DNA from: Candidatus Babelota bacterium
GTDB lineage: Bacteria; JAGOBX01
Assembly (NCBI GenBank): GCA_017999075.1
Contig: JAGOBX010000266.1
Coordinates: 1 to 5,657, forward strand
Reading direction: 5' to 3'
DNA length: 5,657 nucleotides
The translations under genes and the position numbers were made by a program. How positions within the stretch are numbered: the first letter of the stretch is position 1; each line of letters starts with the position of its first letter. The notes beneath the pieces were generated by a model. The model was not told where the DNA came from. It ran no database searches and saw only the letters and a list, made by a program, of their open reading frames with translations. Positions 1 to 5,657 of the stretch are shown here, piece after piece.

Positions 1-151
1 GATTGAAATGGGATTTGATTCATTAATGCTTGTGAATCTTATGAATAAATTATCGGAATGTTTCAGTATGGAAATGACAATTGCCGTGTTCTATGAGTTT
101 GAAACGGTAAATAAACTCACTGATTACTTTTTTATAAAACTAAATAAATGA
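1..151 (+). CDS. C-terminal end of a carrier-protein domain, probably the last ACP of a polyketide synthase (partial)
   Basis: Codons start at base 2 and run to a TGA at 149-151, so 49 residues remain and the 5' part lies outside the window. The visible peptide begins IEMGFDSLMLVNL. GFDSL is the phosphopantetheine attachment motif, with the serine encoded at bases 20-22. It is followed by the usual helix II, a loop, a VFYEFETVNKLTDYF segment matching the 'FF(E/D)YPT...LAEYL' end of carrier domains, and a seven-residue tail. By family knowledge, this serine carries the 4'-phosphopantetheine arm that tethers the growing chain. D-S-L preceded by G-F favours a PKS-type ACP over an NRPS carrier, which more often shows GG(H/D)S, but a stand-alone ACP or an NRPS carrier is not excluded. 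There is no thioesterase and no C-terminal docking extension, so the chain must be handed to another protein. The next gene follows after 11 bases, which suggests one transcript. Confidence 0.85.
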   Translation, partial: IEMGFDSLMLVNLMNKLSECFSMEMTIAVFYEFETVNKLTDYFFIKLNK

Positions 152-152
152 A

Positions 153-158
153 AGAGGA
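153..158 (+). promoter_or_regulatory. Shine-Dalgarno site that decides the start of the radical SAM gene
   Basis: AGAGGA lies four bases before the ATG at 163, with its GAGG core ending five bases before it. The other in-frame ATG, at 148, overlaps the upstream TGA as ATGA but has no purine-rich site in front of it; that stretch reads TTTATAAAACTAAATAA. The start at 163 is therefore preferred, although translational coupling at 148 remains possible and would add five residues (MKEEF). Confidence 0.6.
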
Positions 159-162
159 ATTT

Positions 163-1314
163 ATGAAAAAAAAAGTTTGTATTTTAACTTCTATGCTTTT
201 ATGTGAAGGTAATTCTTACCTCAGTTCGCGGTTATATAAATATTTTATAATGAATGATTACGAAATAGTATCTGAAGCTCCCGGAACAGAAGCAGTTATA
301 GTAAATACCTGTATATTTGACGAAAAACGCGAAAAAGACGCTTTTGATTTAATTAATAATATTGTGAATAATGCAGAAAAAAATCAAAAAATAATTATTA
401 TAGGCTGCCTTGCAAATATGGAAAAAAGATTGCCTTCAAGCGATAAATATATAAAGATAGGATTAGCTGAGGGAAATAAATTTGATGAGATATTTAAGCC
501 TGCAATACCGTATAGTGATATTCTAATAGAAACTGTTAACCCGAAATATGCAAATACTGCATACGCATTGCTTGACCATTTTTATCTGAAACTTGGTTAC
601 GGATGCGCTAACAAATGCTCATACTGCATTATCCGCGTGGCAAAAGGAATGGTAAAAAGTGAACCAATCAAAAAAGTTCTTTCTGATTTTGAAACTGGAT
701 TAAAAATGGGTCATAAAAAATTTATACTGCTTATTGACGATATTGGAAGTTATGGAATAGACATAGGAACTAATTTTGCCGAACTTTTAAATGAAATGCT
801 TGCATATAAAGAATATAATTTTCAGTTATCAATGTATTATATTTTTCCGGGTCACTTTTTGAGGCTATTTGATAAAATAAATAAAGAAATATTTTTATAT
901 ATGAGATTAATAAATATACCGCTTCAATCAACTTCTCAGCGCATATTGAAAATGATGAACAGAAATTACGATGTGAAAAAAGTGTTGGAATTAGTTGAAA
1001 AAATAAAAACATTTAATCCTTCAATAAAATTCAGAACTCATATAATGTATGGTTTTCCTACAGAAACCCGTGAAGAGTTTGAAAAATCATTTGAAATTTT
1101 GCCTGAATATTTTGATGAAAGTTATTTTTTTTGCTATTCAGATAAAGAAGGAACTGAATCAATTAATTATGATGGGAAAATAAGCAATGATGAAAAAATT
1201 TCAAGAACTCAATATGTATGTGACTATTTTAAGAAAAACAAGAAAATACTTTTGGGTTATTATTGGGCTGATACAAGTTATGAAGCATTGGCAAAAGTAA
1301 TAGGAATAAAGTAG
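163..1314 (+). CDS. Radical SAM methylthiotransferase-family protein (MiaB/RimO-like) without a TRAM domain
   Basis: The product is 383 residues counted from the ATG at 163 (388 from the ATG at 148). Residues 3-100 form the N-terminal methylthiotransferase domain. Cys14 (in LCEGN), Cys50 (in NTC) and Cys82 (in IIGC) match in place and spacing the three cysteines that bind the auxiliary [4Fe-4S] cluster. The radical SAM domain follows, with the CX3CX2C motif GCANKCSYC (Cys148, Cys152, Cys155). Other family hallmarks are DDIGSYGID near 192-200 (recalling the DTSAYGVD of RimO), IPLQSTSQRILKMM from about 252, and GFPTET at 297-302. Known members cleave SAM to a 5'-deoxyadenosyl radical and insert a methylthio group into a C-H bond of tRNA adenosine (MiaB, MtaB) or of Asp in ribosomal protein S12 (RimO). 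About 60 C-terminal residues forming the TRAM domain, the usual substrate-binding part, are absent; the protein ends at a short tail, GYYWADTSYEALAKVIGIK. Its place between a PKS end and an NRPS start points to a natural-product substrate, which is inference. A housekeeping enzyme or a relative with altered chemistry is less likely. Confidence 0.88.
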   Translation: MKKKVCILTSMLLCEGNSYLSSRLYKYFIMNDYEIVSEAPGTEAVIVNTCIFDEKREKDAFDLINNIVNNAEKNQKIIIIGCLANMEKRLPSSDKYIKIGLAEGNKFDEIFKPAIPYSDILIETVNPKYANTAYALLDHFYLKLGYGCANKCSYCIIRVAKGMVKSEPIKKVLSDFETGLKMGHKKFILLIDDIGSYGIDIGTNFAELLNEMLAYKEYNFQLSMYYIFPGHFLRLFDKINKEIFLYMRLINIPLQSTSQRILKMMNRNYDVKKVLELVEKIKTFNPSIKFRTHIMYGFPTETREEFEKSFEILPEYFDESYFFCYSDKEGTESINYDGKISNDEKISRTQYVCDYFKKNKKILLGYYWADTSYEALAKVIGIK

Positions 1315-1348
1315 TCAGAATATAATTTTTCTAAAAACGTTCTGATTA
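1312..1348 (+). other. Hairpin spanning the stop codon of the radical SAM gene
   Basis: Bases 1312-1320 (TAGTCAGAA) can pair with 1340-1348 (TTCTGATTA) as a nine-pair stem with one G-U pair. The 19-base loop holds T5 and A5 runs. No U-tract follows, so this is not a standard intrinsic terminator. It could be a weak attenuator, an mRNA-end stabiliser, or chance in AT-rich sequence. Confidence 0.3.
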
Positions 1349-1434
1349 AATCAAAAAATACTGCTTAAAAATATTATATAATTTCAAAATAGTTTTCCTG
1401 AATAAATCAATAATATATTTTGGAAATTAAGAAT
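1315..1434. other. Intergenic gap between the radical SAM gene and the NRPS gene
   Basis: This 120-base gap is the only non-coding stretch and is extremely AT-rich. It contains two TATAAT hexamers (1321-1326 and 1377-1382), neither with a recognisable -35 box at 16-18 bases. The hairpin described separately starts in the preceding stop codon. Upstream of the NRPS start there is an in-frame TAA at 1411-1413 and a weak ribosome-binding candidate, GGAA, at 1422-1425. No riboswitch or small RNA is visible. A separate NRPS promoter is possible, but the simplest reading is transcription continuing from upstream. Confidence 0.5.
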
Positions 1435-4400
1435 ATGAAAAAAGAAAGTTATATTAACGAAAAAAAAATTTATCCGTTGACATCAACGCAGATGGATATT
1501 TGGAATGATCAGAAATTATTTCCTGATCTGCCTAATTATATAATAGGAGGATATGGAATAGTAAATGGCAATTTCAATATTGATATATTTTCTAAAGCAT
1601 TGAAAATTACAACCGATGAAAATGAAAGCCTGCGTTTGAAATTTACGGAAATAGAGAATATACCTTACCAATATGTCGAGGTAAATTGCGAACCTGATTT
1701 GAAAATTCTTGATTATACAAATTTTACGGAACCGGAAAAGCAAGCCATAGATTTTATAGAAAAAGAATTCTATGTTATTTTTGATTTGGTGAATAATCTG
1801 CTTTTTAAGACATATATTATAAAACTGTCTGAAAATCGGAATATTATGTTTTACAAGTTTCATCATCTGATTAATGACGGTTTTGGAATAATGAAATTTT
1901 ATTCTAAACTATCAGAAAACTATAATAAAATTTTGAAAAATGAAAAAATTGAAATTTCAAAAAATGAATATGTTTCTTTTATAAAAGAAAATCTTGAATA
2001 TTTGCAGTCTGAAAAAATTAAAATTGACGCTGAATACTGGAATGAAAAATTTAAAATTCTTCCTGAACCTCTTTTTAAAGAAACAGCAGCTGACAATACC
2101 CAGGAAAGCATTATAAAAACAATTAGATTGGAAAGGGAAAAATATGAACAATTAAACATTATTGCCCGGAATTCAAAAACAGGATTTTTTCATTTGTTTA
2201 TTGGAATGCTTTGGCTTTATTTGTCACGTATATATCAGGAAGAAGATATTGTATTCAGTTTATCCTTATTGAACAGAGAAAAAAAACAGTATAAAGAAAC
2301 GACAGGATTATTTACATCGGTTATTCCATTTAGACTTAAAGCAGACAGCAGTGAAAATTTTTTAACTTTAACGGGAAAAATAAGGGATGAAATTTTTACT
2401 GATTATAAATACCGCAATTATCCCTACAGCAGAATAAATAATATAATCAGTTCAAAAACCGGGAGAATGAACGATATATTTCAAGTTACGTTGTCATATG
2501 AAATCAGTAAAATGGATATTTTATTCGGTGACTGCAAAATTATTTATTTTCCTATGGCTAATAAATATGAAATGTTTGGATTGAATATTTATGTACGCGA
2601 ATATCAGAAGGAGGATAAGTTAAATAACGATATTATTATAGATATTGGCGGGAAAAAAAGTTTTTTTTCTGAATATGAATTGGAGAGAATTGCCGGAGAT
2701 TTGAATAACTTAATAAATGAAATAATAAGTAATCCGGATAGAAAAATTAATGAATTCGAATTAATAAGCGCAACAGAAAAAGAAAAGATATTATATGAAT
2801 TCAACGCAACTGATGCTGATTATCCGAAGGAAAAAACAATAGCTGAATTATTTGAAGAGCAGGTTGAGAAAACTCCGGATAATATAGCTGTAGTGTTTGA
2901 AAATAAAAAAATAACATACAGTGAATTAAATGAAAAGGCAAATGTTATTGCTCGTTATCTCGTGGGAACTGAAAAACTTAAAACTGAAGATATTGTAGCT
3001 TTGCATCTTGAGAGAAGCGAGTATATGATTATTGCTATACTCGGAATTTTTAAGGCTGGTTGTGCATATTTGCCTATTGATATAGATATGCCGGAAGAAC
3101 GAATAAACTATATTTTAAATGACAGTAATGCAGTGTTAACATTTTCTGATACCGGAGAAAGTGAGTATTTGGACATTAGAAAAATCATTGGAATCTGCGG
3201 AACAGGAAATTTGAATTTGAAAATATTTAATGATAATTTAGCTTATATTATATACACATCAGGTTCGACAGGCCAGCCTAAAGGCGTTATGATAGAACAG
3301 AAAGGTATGATAAATCATCTTTTTGCAAAAATAAATTCTCTGAAATTAACTTCAGACAGTATAGTCGCTGTTAATGCCGCATATCATTTTGATATATCAG
3401 TTTGGCAGTTTCTGGCAAATCTGCTTGTCGGAGGACGAATAGTAATATATTCAAAAAATGTAATTTTAAATATTGAAAAATTTATAAATAAAATAGTTGA
3501 AGATAAAATTTCGATTTTGGAGGTTGTTCCTGCATATCTGACTGAAATGCTTGTTTTTTTTAATGAAAAGCAAATTCAATTGAATTCACTTAAATATCTT
3601 ATTGTTACCGGAGAAAGTTTAAAACAGAATTTGGTAAAATTATGGTTTGAAAAATATCCGGAAATATTAATGGTTAATGCTTACGGGCCCACAGAAGCAT
3701 CTGATGATATAACTCATTTTTTTATAGATAAATCTTTTAATATGGATCGTATACCTGTGGGAAAACCTGTTTCTAATTTAAAAATTTATATAGTTGATAA
3801 AAATATGAAATTATGTCCGGTTGGCGTTCAAGGTGAAATTGTAGTTTCAGGCGTTGGGGTAGGCCGAGGGTATATAAACAACAAGGAAAAGACTGAAGAA
3901 GTATTTATAAAAGATTGTATTTTGAGTGAAACAGGTAATCGTATGTATAAAACCGGAGATATAGGCAGGTGGCTTCCTGACGGTAATATTGAATTTTTAG
4001 GGCGTATAGATGAACAAGAGAAAATACGAGGTTTCAGGATAGAACTTGGAGAAATAGAAACTGCGATTTCAAAACATCCTGCAATAAAAGAAAATGTTGT
4101 TATAGCGAAAAAATTGAAAGGAGAAAACGAAAACAAGGAACTTATAGCGTATTACACTTTGAAAATTAACGGATTGGCTGATAATGAAAACTCCGATGAT
4201 TCGGAAAATTTGCGAATTAGCAAATCAGAAAATTTTAAATTAGGAATTAGCGAGATTCGAGAATTTTTAGAAAAATTTCTTCCTGAGTATATGATTCCGT
4301 CATATTTTGTAGAATTGGAAAGAATGCCGTTAAATCAGAATGGAAAGATAGATAAAAAAAAATTGCCGTTACTGTCAGAGGAAGATCTGGTTGCCGGCCG

Positions 4401-5657
4401 GAAATACAAAGAGCCGGAAACTCAAATTGAAAAAAAACTTGCTGAGATATGGAATGAAGTTTTAATGCTTACAAAAGTAAGCGTTTTAGATAATTTTTTT
4501 GAACTGGGCGGACAAAGTATAAAAGCAATTCAGGTTGTATCGCGTATACAAAAAAGTATAAATGCTGGAATCGGGATTAAAGAAATATTTCAATATCCGA
4601 CAATTAAAGAACTGGCAAATTGTATATCAAACAGTAAAAAAATTGAATTGTTTGATATAAAAAAAGTAGAAGAAAACGAATATTATGAATTGTCAAACGC
4701 TCAGCGCAGATTATGGGTATTGTCGCAGTTTGAAGAACAAAAGAACGCATATAATATGCCGGCAGTTCTTGAAATTGAAGGGAATTTAAATATTGAATGC
4801 TTCAGAAATTCTATTTTTGAAGTAATAGACAGGCACGAAATATTGCGTACAATATTTGTTATGATTAATGGAGAACCGAAACAAAAAATAATTGAAACCG
4901 ACAAATTGAAAATTGAAAATTATTTTGAATATGAGGATATTTCAAAAACAGATAATTCGGAATCTATAATTCTCAATTGTCAATCTTCAATTCTTAATTA
5001 TCAATTTGATTTAACAAAAGTCCCGATGATGAAAATAAAAATAATAAAAATTTGTGATTATAAATTTTTATTGTTTTTCAACATGCATCACATAATATCA
5101 GACGGATGGTCAATGAATATTTTGATAAAAGATATTATGGAGATTTATAATTCTAAAATTGAAAAAAGAGAATCTGGTTTAACAAAATTAAATATTCAGT
5201 ATAAGGATTATGCTTATTGGCAGAATAAATTGTTGAAATCGGAAAAAATAAATTATGCTCGCGAGTACTGGTTGAAAAAATTATCAGGAGAAATACCTGC
5301 ATTGGAATTGCCGTCGGATAAACCTCGGCCTGTTGTTCAAACATTCAATGGCGATATGATTGACGGATTTATAGAAAAAGAAATTACCGGAAAAATAAAC
5401 GAATTATGCAAGAAACAGAATGTAAGTTTATTTATGTTTTTAACAGCAGCGGTAAAAGTATTGCTGCATTTTTATACAGGCGCTGAAGACATAATAATAG
5501 GTTCGCCGATTGCGGGGAGAATACATTCGGATTTAGAAAATCAAATCGGATTTTATGTTAATTCATTAGCGCTGCGAGATAATATAAAAAGCGAAATGAC
5601 ATTTGCAGAATTTTTGGATGCTGTCCGCAATACAGCTCTTGAAGCGTACCAAAATGA
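1435..5657 (+). CDS. Nonribosomal peptide synthetase, C-A-T-C, 3' end outside the window (partial)
   Basis: The frame opens at ATG 1435 and stays open for 1407 codons to the window edge; I translated it line by line and found no stop or frameshift. An in-frame TAA at 1411 limits upstream extension, and GGAA at 1422-1425, nine bases before the ATG, is a weak ribosome-binding site. The domain order is condensation (about 11-430), adenylation (about 469-980), carrier (about 990-1066) and condensation (from about 1083, cut off). Core motifs of every domain are intact, including both HHxxxDG sites, the A3 loop, the A10 lysine and the carrier serine. The protein would add one amino acid to an upstream acyl or peptidyl donor and pass the product to at least one more module. 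No epimerase or methyltransferase domain sits in the first module. The N-terminus enters the C domain almost at once (PLTSTQMDIW from residue 14), with no evident docking region. It is cytosolic; no signal peptide or membrane segment was seen. Confidence 0.97.
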   Translation, partial: MKKESYINEKKIYPLTSTQMDIWNDQKLFPDLPNYIIGGYGIVNGNFNIDIFSKALKITTDENESLRLKFTEIENIPYQYVEVNCEPDLKILDYTNFTEPEKQAIDFIEKEFYVIFDLVNNLLFKTYIIKLSENRNIMFYKFHHLINDGFGIMKFYSKLSENYNKILKNEKIEISKNEYVSFIKENLEYLQSEKIKIDAEYWNEKFKILPEPLFKETAADNTQESIIKTIRLEREKYEQLNIIARNSKTGFFHLFIGMLWLYLSRIYQEEDIVFSLSLLNREKKQYKETTGLFTSVIPFRLKADSSENFLTLTGKIRDEIFTDYKYRNYPYSRINNIISSKTGRMNDIFQVTLSYEISKMDILFGDCKIIYFPMANKYEMFGLNIYVREYQKEDKLNNDIIIDIGGKKSFFSEYELERIAGDLNNLINEIISNPDRKINEFELISATEKEKILYEFNATDADYPKEKTIAELFEEQVEKTPDNIAVVFENKKITYSELNEKANVIARYLVGTEKLKTEDIVALHLERSEYMIIAILGIFKAGCAYLPIDIDMPEERINYILNDSNAVLTFSDTGESEYLDIRKIIGICGTGNLNLKIFNDNLAYIIYTSGSTGQPKGVMIEQKGMINHLFAKINSLKLTSDSIVAVNAAYHFDISVWQFLANLLVGGRIVIYSKNVILNIEKFINKIVEDKISILEVVPAYLTEMLVFFNEKQIQLNSLKYLIVTGESLKQNLVKLWFEKYPEILMVNAYGPTEASDDITHFFIDKSFNMDRIPVGKPVSNLKIYIVDKNMKLCPVGVQGEIVVSGVGVGRGYINNKEKTEEVFIKDCILSETGNRMYKTGDIGRWLPDGNIEFLGRIDEQEKIRGFRIELGEIETAISKHPAIKENVVIAKKLKGENENKELIAYYTLKINGLADNENSDDSENLRISKSENFKLGISEIREFLEKFLPEYMIPSYFVELERMPLNQNGKIDKKKLPLLSEEDLVAGRKYKEPETQIEKKLAEIWNEVLMLTKVSVLDNFFELGGQSIKAIQVVSRIQKSINAGIGIKEIFQYPTIKELANCISNSKKIELFDIKKVEENEYYELSNAQRRLWVLSQFEEQKNAYNMPAVLEIEGNLNIECFRNSIFEVIDRHEILRTIFVMINGEPKQKIIETDKLKIENYFEYEDISKTDNSESIILNCQSSILNYQFDLTKVPMMKIKIIKICDYKFLLFFNMHHIISDGWSMNILIKDIMEIYNSKIEKRESGLTKLNIQYKDYAYWQNKLLKSEKINYAREYWLKKLSGEIPALELPSDKPRPVVQTFNGDMIDGFIEKEITGKINELCKKQNVSLFMFLTAAVKVLLHFYTGAEDIIIGSPIAGRIHSDLENQIGFYVNSLALRDNIKSEMTFAEFLDAVRNTALEAYQN
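1465..2724 (+). other. NRPS domain: first condensation domain (C1)
   Basis: Residues about 11-430 of the NRPS. The entry motif is PLTSTQMDIW, a variant of SxAQxRLW. The catalytic site is HHLINDG, with His143, His144, Asp148 and Gly149, so the domain should be active. The RHExLR motif is degenerate (NESLRLKF, residues 63-70). The motif usually written GxPxxGR reads SLSLLNR, followed by ETTGLFTSVIPFRL. From memory, this LNR...TGxF form is common in C domains at protein N-termini that take an acyl group from an upstream ACP. With the ACP end at 1-151 in the same operon, the likely donor is a polyketide or acyl chain on another protein. The exact subtype (starter or hybrid PKS-NRPS) cannot be settled by eye. 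Confidence 0.88.
2839..4374 (+). other. NRPS domain: adenylation domain (A), predicted for a basic amino acid
   Basis: Residues about 469-980. All core motifs are present: A1 ITYSELNEKAN, A2 FKAGCAYLPID, A3 YTSGSTGQPKG (607-617), A4 FDIS (652-655), A5 NAYGPTE (748-754), A6 GEIVVSG, A7 YKTGD (838-842), A8 KIRGFRIELGEIE, A9 LPEYMIP and A10 NQNGKID with Lys971. By family knowledge, it forms an aminoacyl-AMP from ATP and loads the next carrier domain. Aligned by hand to GrsA, the pocket residues are D653, I654, W657, E696, I723, T725, A749, D757, D758 and K971, i.e. DIWEITADDK. Three acidic side chains besides the usual Asp235 suggest a cationic side chain such as 2,4-diaminobutyrate, ornithine or lysine. 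I recall very similar codes for diaminobutyrate in pyoverdine-type synthetases, but could not check this. The part before A9 carries a small repeat-like insertion (923-938). Confidence 0.92.
4201..4248 (+). repeat. Degenerate in-frame 24-bp tandem duplication inside the A domain
   Basis: Bases 4201-4224 and 4225-4248 agree at 18 of 24 positions and encode SENLRISK and SENFKLGI. The copies lie in a polar segment between motifs A8 and A9, where related A domains usually have only a short linker. The reading frame is kept. An old slippage duplication that has since diverged is the simplest reading. Confidence 0.5.
4402..4632 (+). other. NRPS domain: peptidyl carrier protein (T)
   Basis: Residues about 990-1066, running from KYKEPETQIEKKLAEIW to PTIKELANCI. 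The attachment motif is FFELGGQSIKAI, with Ser1028 expected to carry phosphopantetheine after action of a phosphopantetheinyl transferase that is not in this window. LGGQS differs from the commoner LGGHS and LGGDS, but Gln there is tolerated in the family. The domain holds the amino acid loaded by the A domain and then serves as donor for the following condensation domain. Confidence 0.93.
4903..4923 (+). repeat. Three short 7-bp tandem units within C2
   Basis: AAATTGA, AAATTGA and AAATTAT lie end to end and encode KLKIENY. Seven is not a multiple of three, so the peptide itself does not repeat. This is probably simple-sequence slippage in AT-rich DNA. Confidence 0.5.
4969..5010 (+). repeat. 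Degenerate in-frame 21-bp tandem duplication within C2
   Basis: ATTCTCAATTGTCAAT (4969-4984) recurs as ATTCTTAATTATCAAT (4990-5005), 14 of 16 bases alike at a period of exactly 21 bases. The copies encode ILNCQSS and ILNYQFD (residues 1179-1192). The second merges into the normal FDLTKVP stretch of the domain, so the first replaces the helix that usually precedes it. The frame is kept. Confidence 0.55.

Larger units (their letters stand above)
4681..5657 (+). other. NRPS domain: second condensation domain (C2), truncated by the window
   Basis: From residue 1083 to the window end (1407). Motifs in order are ELSNAQRRLWVL, RHEILRTIF (1133-1141), MHHIISDGWS (His1218, His1219, Asp1223, Gly1224), YKDYAYWQ (1256-1263) and GSPIAGR (1356-1362), followed by IGFYVNSLALR. 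The C-terminal motifs lie outside the window. MHHIISDGWS and the regular RLWVL entry match LCL-type domains, which join two L-residues. This fits the lack of an epimerase domain in the preceding module, so the incorporated residue is expected to stay L unless it is changed later. Confidence 0.93.

Noticed and set aside
770-1012. Open minus-strand frame of 80 codons that looks membrane-like
   Set aside because: It is opposite conserved radical SAM motifs. The hydrophobic look comes from complementing Lys/Glu/Asn codons.
1377-1382. TATAAT as a -10 promoter box for the NRPS
   Set aside because: The hexamer is exact but has no -35 match at a normal distance, and such hexamers are expected by chance in DNA this AT-rich. 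The one at 1321 has the same problem.
1411-1422. Bacteroidota-type promoter element (TAnnTTTG)
   Set aside because: TATATTTTG has the wrong spacing for the consensus and no matching upstream TTTG box.
1516-1866. Open minus-strand frame of 116 codons
   Set aside because: It lies wholly opposite the first NRPS C domain, whose motifs are clear. The peptide is rich in I, F, Y and K with no recognisable domain, as expected from the complement of A-rich coding DNA.
2650-2670. Programmed -1 frameshift at the A7-G-T8 run
   Set aside because: The zero-frame codons are AAA AAA AGT TTT TTT, not the A AAA AAG arrangement. No stimulatory structure is evident, and the original frame continues with intact domains.
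3828-4136. Open minus-strand frame of 102 codons
   Set aside because: It is opposite motifs A6-A8 of the adenylation domain. Its Ser/Pro/Phe-rich peptide is an antisense artefact.
1920-5344. Further minus-strand frames of 63-79 codons at 1920-2159, 2604-2804, 4701-4904 and 5153-5344
   Set aside because: All lie opposite the NRPS frame, have no domain of their own and show low-complexity composition.
1-5657. tRNA, rRNA, CRISPR array, insertion sequence or attachment site
   Set aside because: No cloverleaf, regularly spaced repeat, transposase motif or terminal inverted repeat was found on either strand; nearly all the sequence is explained by the three genes.

Overview
The window is AT-rich (about 28-32% GC in the coding lines I counted by hand, lower between genes). 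It carries three plus-strand genes in one direction that read as part of a hybrid polyketide/nonribosomal-peptide gene cluster. The standard bacterial code fits: TGA and TAG act as stops and Trp is TGG. The phylum cannot be fixed from the sequence. Low GC, A-rich purine-heavy coding strands and one usable Shine-Dalgarno site would suit a clostridial or other low-GC anaerobe, a spirochaete or some Bacteroidota.

Layout. (1) Bases 1-151 are the last 49 codons of a carrier-protein domain with the phosphopantetheine GFDSL motif, most like a polyketide synthase ACP and probably the end of a large PKS. (2) Eleven bases later (start at 163) is a radical SAM enzyme of the methylthiotransferase family (MiaB/RimO/MtaB), ending at 1314. 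All six cluster cysteines are present, but the C-terminal TRAM domain of the tRNA- and protein-modifying members is missing. (3) After a 120-base gap holding a hairpin around the stop codon, a giant NRPS gene starts at 1435 and runs open to the window end with no stop or frameshift. It encodes condensation, adenylation, carrier and then most of a second condensation domain. The adenylation pocket reads DIWEITADD plus the A10 lysine, an acidic pocket suggesting a basic (diamino) acid.

How they may work together (inference): the acyl chain on the PKS carrier would be the donor for the first C domain, which joins it to the amino acid loaded by the A domain. The second C domain looks LCL-type and would pass the product on to a module beyond the window. 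The TRAM-less methylthiotransferase between the two megasynthase genes is the most unusual part. It may place a methylthio group on an unactivated carbon of the chain or the finished product, which would be a specialised-metabolism role for a family known mainly for tRNA and ribosomal protein S12.

Smaller points: two degenerate in-frame tandem duplications (24 bp in the A domain, 21 bp in the second C domain) plus a short 7-bp repeat lie in predicted variable parts of the NRPS. Neither side of the PKS-NRPS junction has an obvious docking domain. The only non-coding stretch is 1315-1434.
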